From JALONO01 sp038209965 (GTDB taxonomy: Bacteria; Bacteroidota; Bacteroidia; Cytophagales; Thermoflexibacteraceae), in contig JBBQXF010000157.1 in the NCBI GenBank assembly GCA_038209965.1, positions 1 through 8,531 on the forward strand: a DNA stretch of 8,531 nucleotides, written 5' to 3'. The notes under the pieces are model-generated. The model did not search any database. It saw only the letters and a program-made list of their open reading frames with translations, and was not told the origin of the DNA. Of this stretch, positions 6,436 to 8,531 are shown one piece after another. Each line of letters starts with the position of its first letter. Positions within the stretch are counted from its first letter, which is position 1. The position numbers and the translations under genes were made by a program.

Positions 6436-8531
6436 ATGCCTGAATTGGAAATGGCCGTGGAGCAAATATGCTACCATTGCGGCGAAAAATTGGAGGACGA
6501 GCCCCTCCAACGCGACGACAAGCATTTTTGTTGCCTTGGCTGCGCCACTGTTTACGAGATGCTGCGCGATAACGACCTGTGCGACTACTACCAACTCAAC
6601 GCCCAAGCTGGCCTCAACCTGCGGGAACGCCCAACCAATGACCAATATAAATTTTTGGTCGATGAAAAGGTAGTCTCCCAATTGCTGGATTTTTCGGATG
6701 GGCAAGTGGCCAAAGTTACGTTCTTTGTCCCGGCCATTCATTGCAGTTCGTGCATTTGGCTGCTGGAAAACCTGCACAAACTCCACCCGGGCATCGCTGG
6801 CTCACGGGTCAACTTCCTGCGCAAAGAAGTGGGCATTTCCTATTTGCCCGACCAAGCCACCCTCCGGCAAGTGGCGGATCTAATGGCCAATGTGGGTTAT
6901 CCACCCCACATCACCCTTGAGAGCTTGGACAAAACCGCCGAGGCCCGCACGAAGACTGATCGGGCATTGCTCTACAAAGCGGGGGTTGCGTTTTTCTGTT
7001 TTGGCAATTTGATGCTGCTCAGTTTCCCCGAATACCTGACCTTGGGCGAGTTTGTGGAGAGCAATTTTCGCCAATTTTTTGGGTACCTCAACATTGCCTT
7101 GGCCCTGCCCGTGGTTTTCTATTGTTCCACCGATTATTTCTGGTCAGCCTACCAAGCTTTCCGCCAACGGCAAATGAACATCGACGTGCCGATTGCGTTG
7201 GGCATAGTGGCCTTGTTTTTCGTCAGCCTTTACGAAATCCTCTCGCACACGGGCGCAGGCTACCTCGACTCGCTCGGCGGACTGCTGTTTTTCTTGCTCG
7301 GTGGCCGTCTGTTTCAGCAAAAAACGTTTGATGCCCTTTCGTTTGAGCGAGATTACAAATCCTATTTTCCTATTTCGGTCACCATCCGGCAAGACGGCCA
7401 AGAGCGGATGGTGCAAGTGGCCGATCTAAAACGCGGCGATCGGATGCTGATCCACCACCAAGAACTCATCCCGGCTGACGCGCTCATGCTCAAAACCCTT
7501 GGCGAAGCATCGGCCATGATTGATTATAGCTTCGTCACTGGCGAAGCTGTGCCCGTGGCCAAGCACGTCGGTGAGCTGGTGTATGCGGGCGGGCGGCAAA
7601 CCGGTGGCACCATTGAACTGGAAGTCACCAAAGCCTTCTCGCAAAGTTATTTGACAGCGTTATGGAACAATGACGCTTTTCAAAAAACGGATGCCTCCCA
7701 GATAGCGCGGATCACCAATCGGTTTAGCAAAGCCTTTACGACCAATGTACTGGTAGTGTCCATCGGTGCGGCCCTGTATTGGTTGCCCCAAGACCTGACC
7801 ACTGCCCTCCGGGCCTTTACCTCGGTGCTCATTATTGCGTGCCCCTGCGCCATTTCGCTGGCGGCACCTTTTGCGCTGGGCATGGCTCTCCGCATTTTTG
7901 GGCGGCGCAATTTCTATCTCAAAAACACGGCGGTGATCGAACAATTGGCGGCCACTGACACCATCGTATTGGACAAAACCGGCACCCTGACCGATACCCA
8001 ACGGGCGGAAGTTCACTTTGACGGCCAGCCGCTCACCGGGCCCGAGCTGGCCGCTGTGCTGGCCTTGGCCAAACAGTCCACCCATCCCTTGAGCAAAGCA
8101 GTAGCCGCGTGGATCAAACCGCTCGCCGGCACGGCAAGTACTGGCCTTCAAGCTGTCAGTGAGACCGCTGGGCAAGGCTTGCAAGGGGTTTGGGCCACGC
8201 AAAAACTGGCATTGGGCACGGCCAAGTTCGCCGGGGCCAACATTCCCGAAAGTGAAGCAGATGCCGCTGGCAGCCGGGTTTACCTCAGCATCGGGGGCAT
8301 TTATCGGGGCTGCTTCCGCGTCCAAAACCACTATCGGGCAGGCGTGGCAGAAGTGATTGGGGCCCTTGCCCCGACCCACCGGCTCATCGTGCTTTCGGGC
8401 GACAATGAAAAAGAGCGCGGGCGGTTGGAAAAATTATTTGCCGGCCACCAAAGCCTGACCCCAATGTTGTTTGGCCAAAGCCCACAGGGCAAACTCGATT
8501 TTGTGCAGCAATTGCGGGAAAAAGGCAAGCA
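6436..8531 (+). CDS. ccoI: CcoI-type copper-translocating P-type ATPase, 3'-truncated
   Basis: This inner-membrane P1B-type ATPase moves copper out of the cytoplasm for assembly of the cbb3-type cytochrome oxidase (CcoI/FixI role, family knowledge). The frame is open from ATG 6436 to the window end without a stop (698 codons). Residues 12-36 form a cysteine-rich metal-binding head: CYHC at 12-15 and FCCLGC with C32, C33 and C36. A second metal-binding domain carries CSSC at 103-106. Hydrophobic segments lie near 180-198, 216-235, 250-268, 278-291, 437-450 and 460-478. The last holds the copper-binding CPC at 469-471. The actuator motif VTGE is at 367-370, the phosphorylated aspartate D513 is in DKTGT, and the nucleotide-binding HP is at 550-551. 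The GDGxNDxP hinge and the last two membrane helices lie beyond the edge. The cysteine head and the IFGRRNFYLKN context after CPC favour CcoI over ordinary CopA. ATG 6451 is a possible later start. No cco oxidase gene is in view to confirm the role. Confidence 0.92.
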   Translation, partial: MPELEMAVEQICYHCGEKLEDEPLQRDDKHFCCLGCATVYEMLRDNDLCDYYQLNAQAGLNLRERPTNDQYKFLVDEKVVSQLLDFSDGQVAKVTFFVPAIHCSSCIWLLENLHKLHPGIAGSRVNFLRKEVGISYLPDQATLRQVADLMANVGYPPHITLESLDKTAEARTKTDRALLYKAGVAFFCFGNLMLLSFPEYLTLGEFVESNFRQFFGYLNIALALPVVFYCSTDYFWSAYQAFRQRQMNIDVPIALGIVALFFVSLYEILSHTGAGYLDSLGGLLFFLLGGRLFQQKTFDALSFERDYKSYFPISVTIRQDGQERMVQVADLKRGDRMLIHHQELIPADALMLKTLGEASAMIDYSFVTGEAVPVAKHVGELVYAGGRQTGGTIELEVTKAFSQSYLTALWNNDAFQKTDASQIARITNRFSKAFTTNVLVVSIGAALYWLPQDLTTALRAFTSVLIIACPCAISLAAPFALGMALRIFGRRNFYLKNTAVIEQLAATDTIVLDKTGTLTDTQRAEVHFDGQPLTGPELAAVLALAKQSTHPLSKAVAAWIKPLAGTASTGLQAVSETAGQGLQGVWATQKLALGTAKFAGANIPESEADAAGSRVYLSIGGIYRGCFRVQNHYRAGVAEVIGALAPTHRLIVLSGDNEKERGRLEKLFAGHQSLTPMLFGQSPQGKLDFVQQLREKGK

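Noticed and set aside
6427..6440. FNR-like half site TTGATC just before ccoI
   Set aside because: FNR-type sites are TTGAT-N4-ATCAA. The second half is missing, and the position would overlap the start codon.
7660..8379. Minus-strand frame of 239 codons opposite ccoI
   Set aside because: The plus strand here encodes the CPC, DKTGT and HP motifs of a P-type ATPase in one unbroken frame, so the opposite frame is a shadow.
1..8531. CRISPR array, tRNA, rRNA, IS element or phage integration site
   Set aside because: No regularly spaced direct repeats, cloverleaf-like segments, transposase motifs or flanking duplications were seen by eye.

Overview
The window looks like chromosomal DNA from a member of the phylum Bacteroidota. 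Three things point there: a type IX secretion system (T9SS) plug protein gene, a system confined to that phylum group; a CcoI-type copper P-type ATPase with the cysteine-rich N-terminus common there; and exact matches to the Bacteroidota promoter element TAnnTTTG in front of several genes, with no Shine-Dalgarno sequences. The genus cannot be read from the sequence. All convincing genes are on the + strand.

Layout: (1) 1-1927, the 3' three quarters of a fused aspartokinase/homoserine dehydrogenase gene (thrA), closed by a 17-bp perfect hairpin. (2) 1928-2181, a gap with further inverted repeats and a promoter-like TATATTTG. (3) 2182-3453, a secreted T9SS plug protein (DUF5103 family) with a signal peptide. 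(4) 3586-5945, a compact cobalamin-assembly operon cobT-cobS-cobC, with its own promoter about 30 bases before cobT, a 3-base cobT/cobS gap and a 16-base cobS/cobC overlap. (5) 5946-6435, a 490-base gap with no convincing gene but several inverted repeats, including a 10-bp hairpin in the probable leader of the next gene. (6) 6436 to the window end, a 3'-truncated ccoI gene, open to the edge for 698 codons, encoding the copper ATPase used in cbb3 cytochrome oxidase assembly.

How the genes work together: CobT activates the lower-ligand base as alpha-ribazole phosphate, CobS joins it to adenosylcobinamide-GDP, and CobC removes the phosphate. The three make up the nucleotide-loop half of B12 assembly. 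The cobinamide kinase/guanylyltransferase (cobU/cobP) is not in the window. The cob operon is visibly richer in A+T than its neighbours (sampled 60-base lines at 27-38% G+C in cobT and cobC, against 60-63% in thrA and ccoI), which suggests a separate origin. The thrA, plug and ccoI genes look like ordinary housekeeping or envelope genes with no functional link to the cob operon. I did not find a convincing undescribed system. The most interesting unexplained signals are the structured intergenic regions and the composition break at the cob operon.
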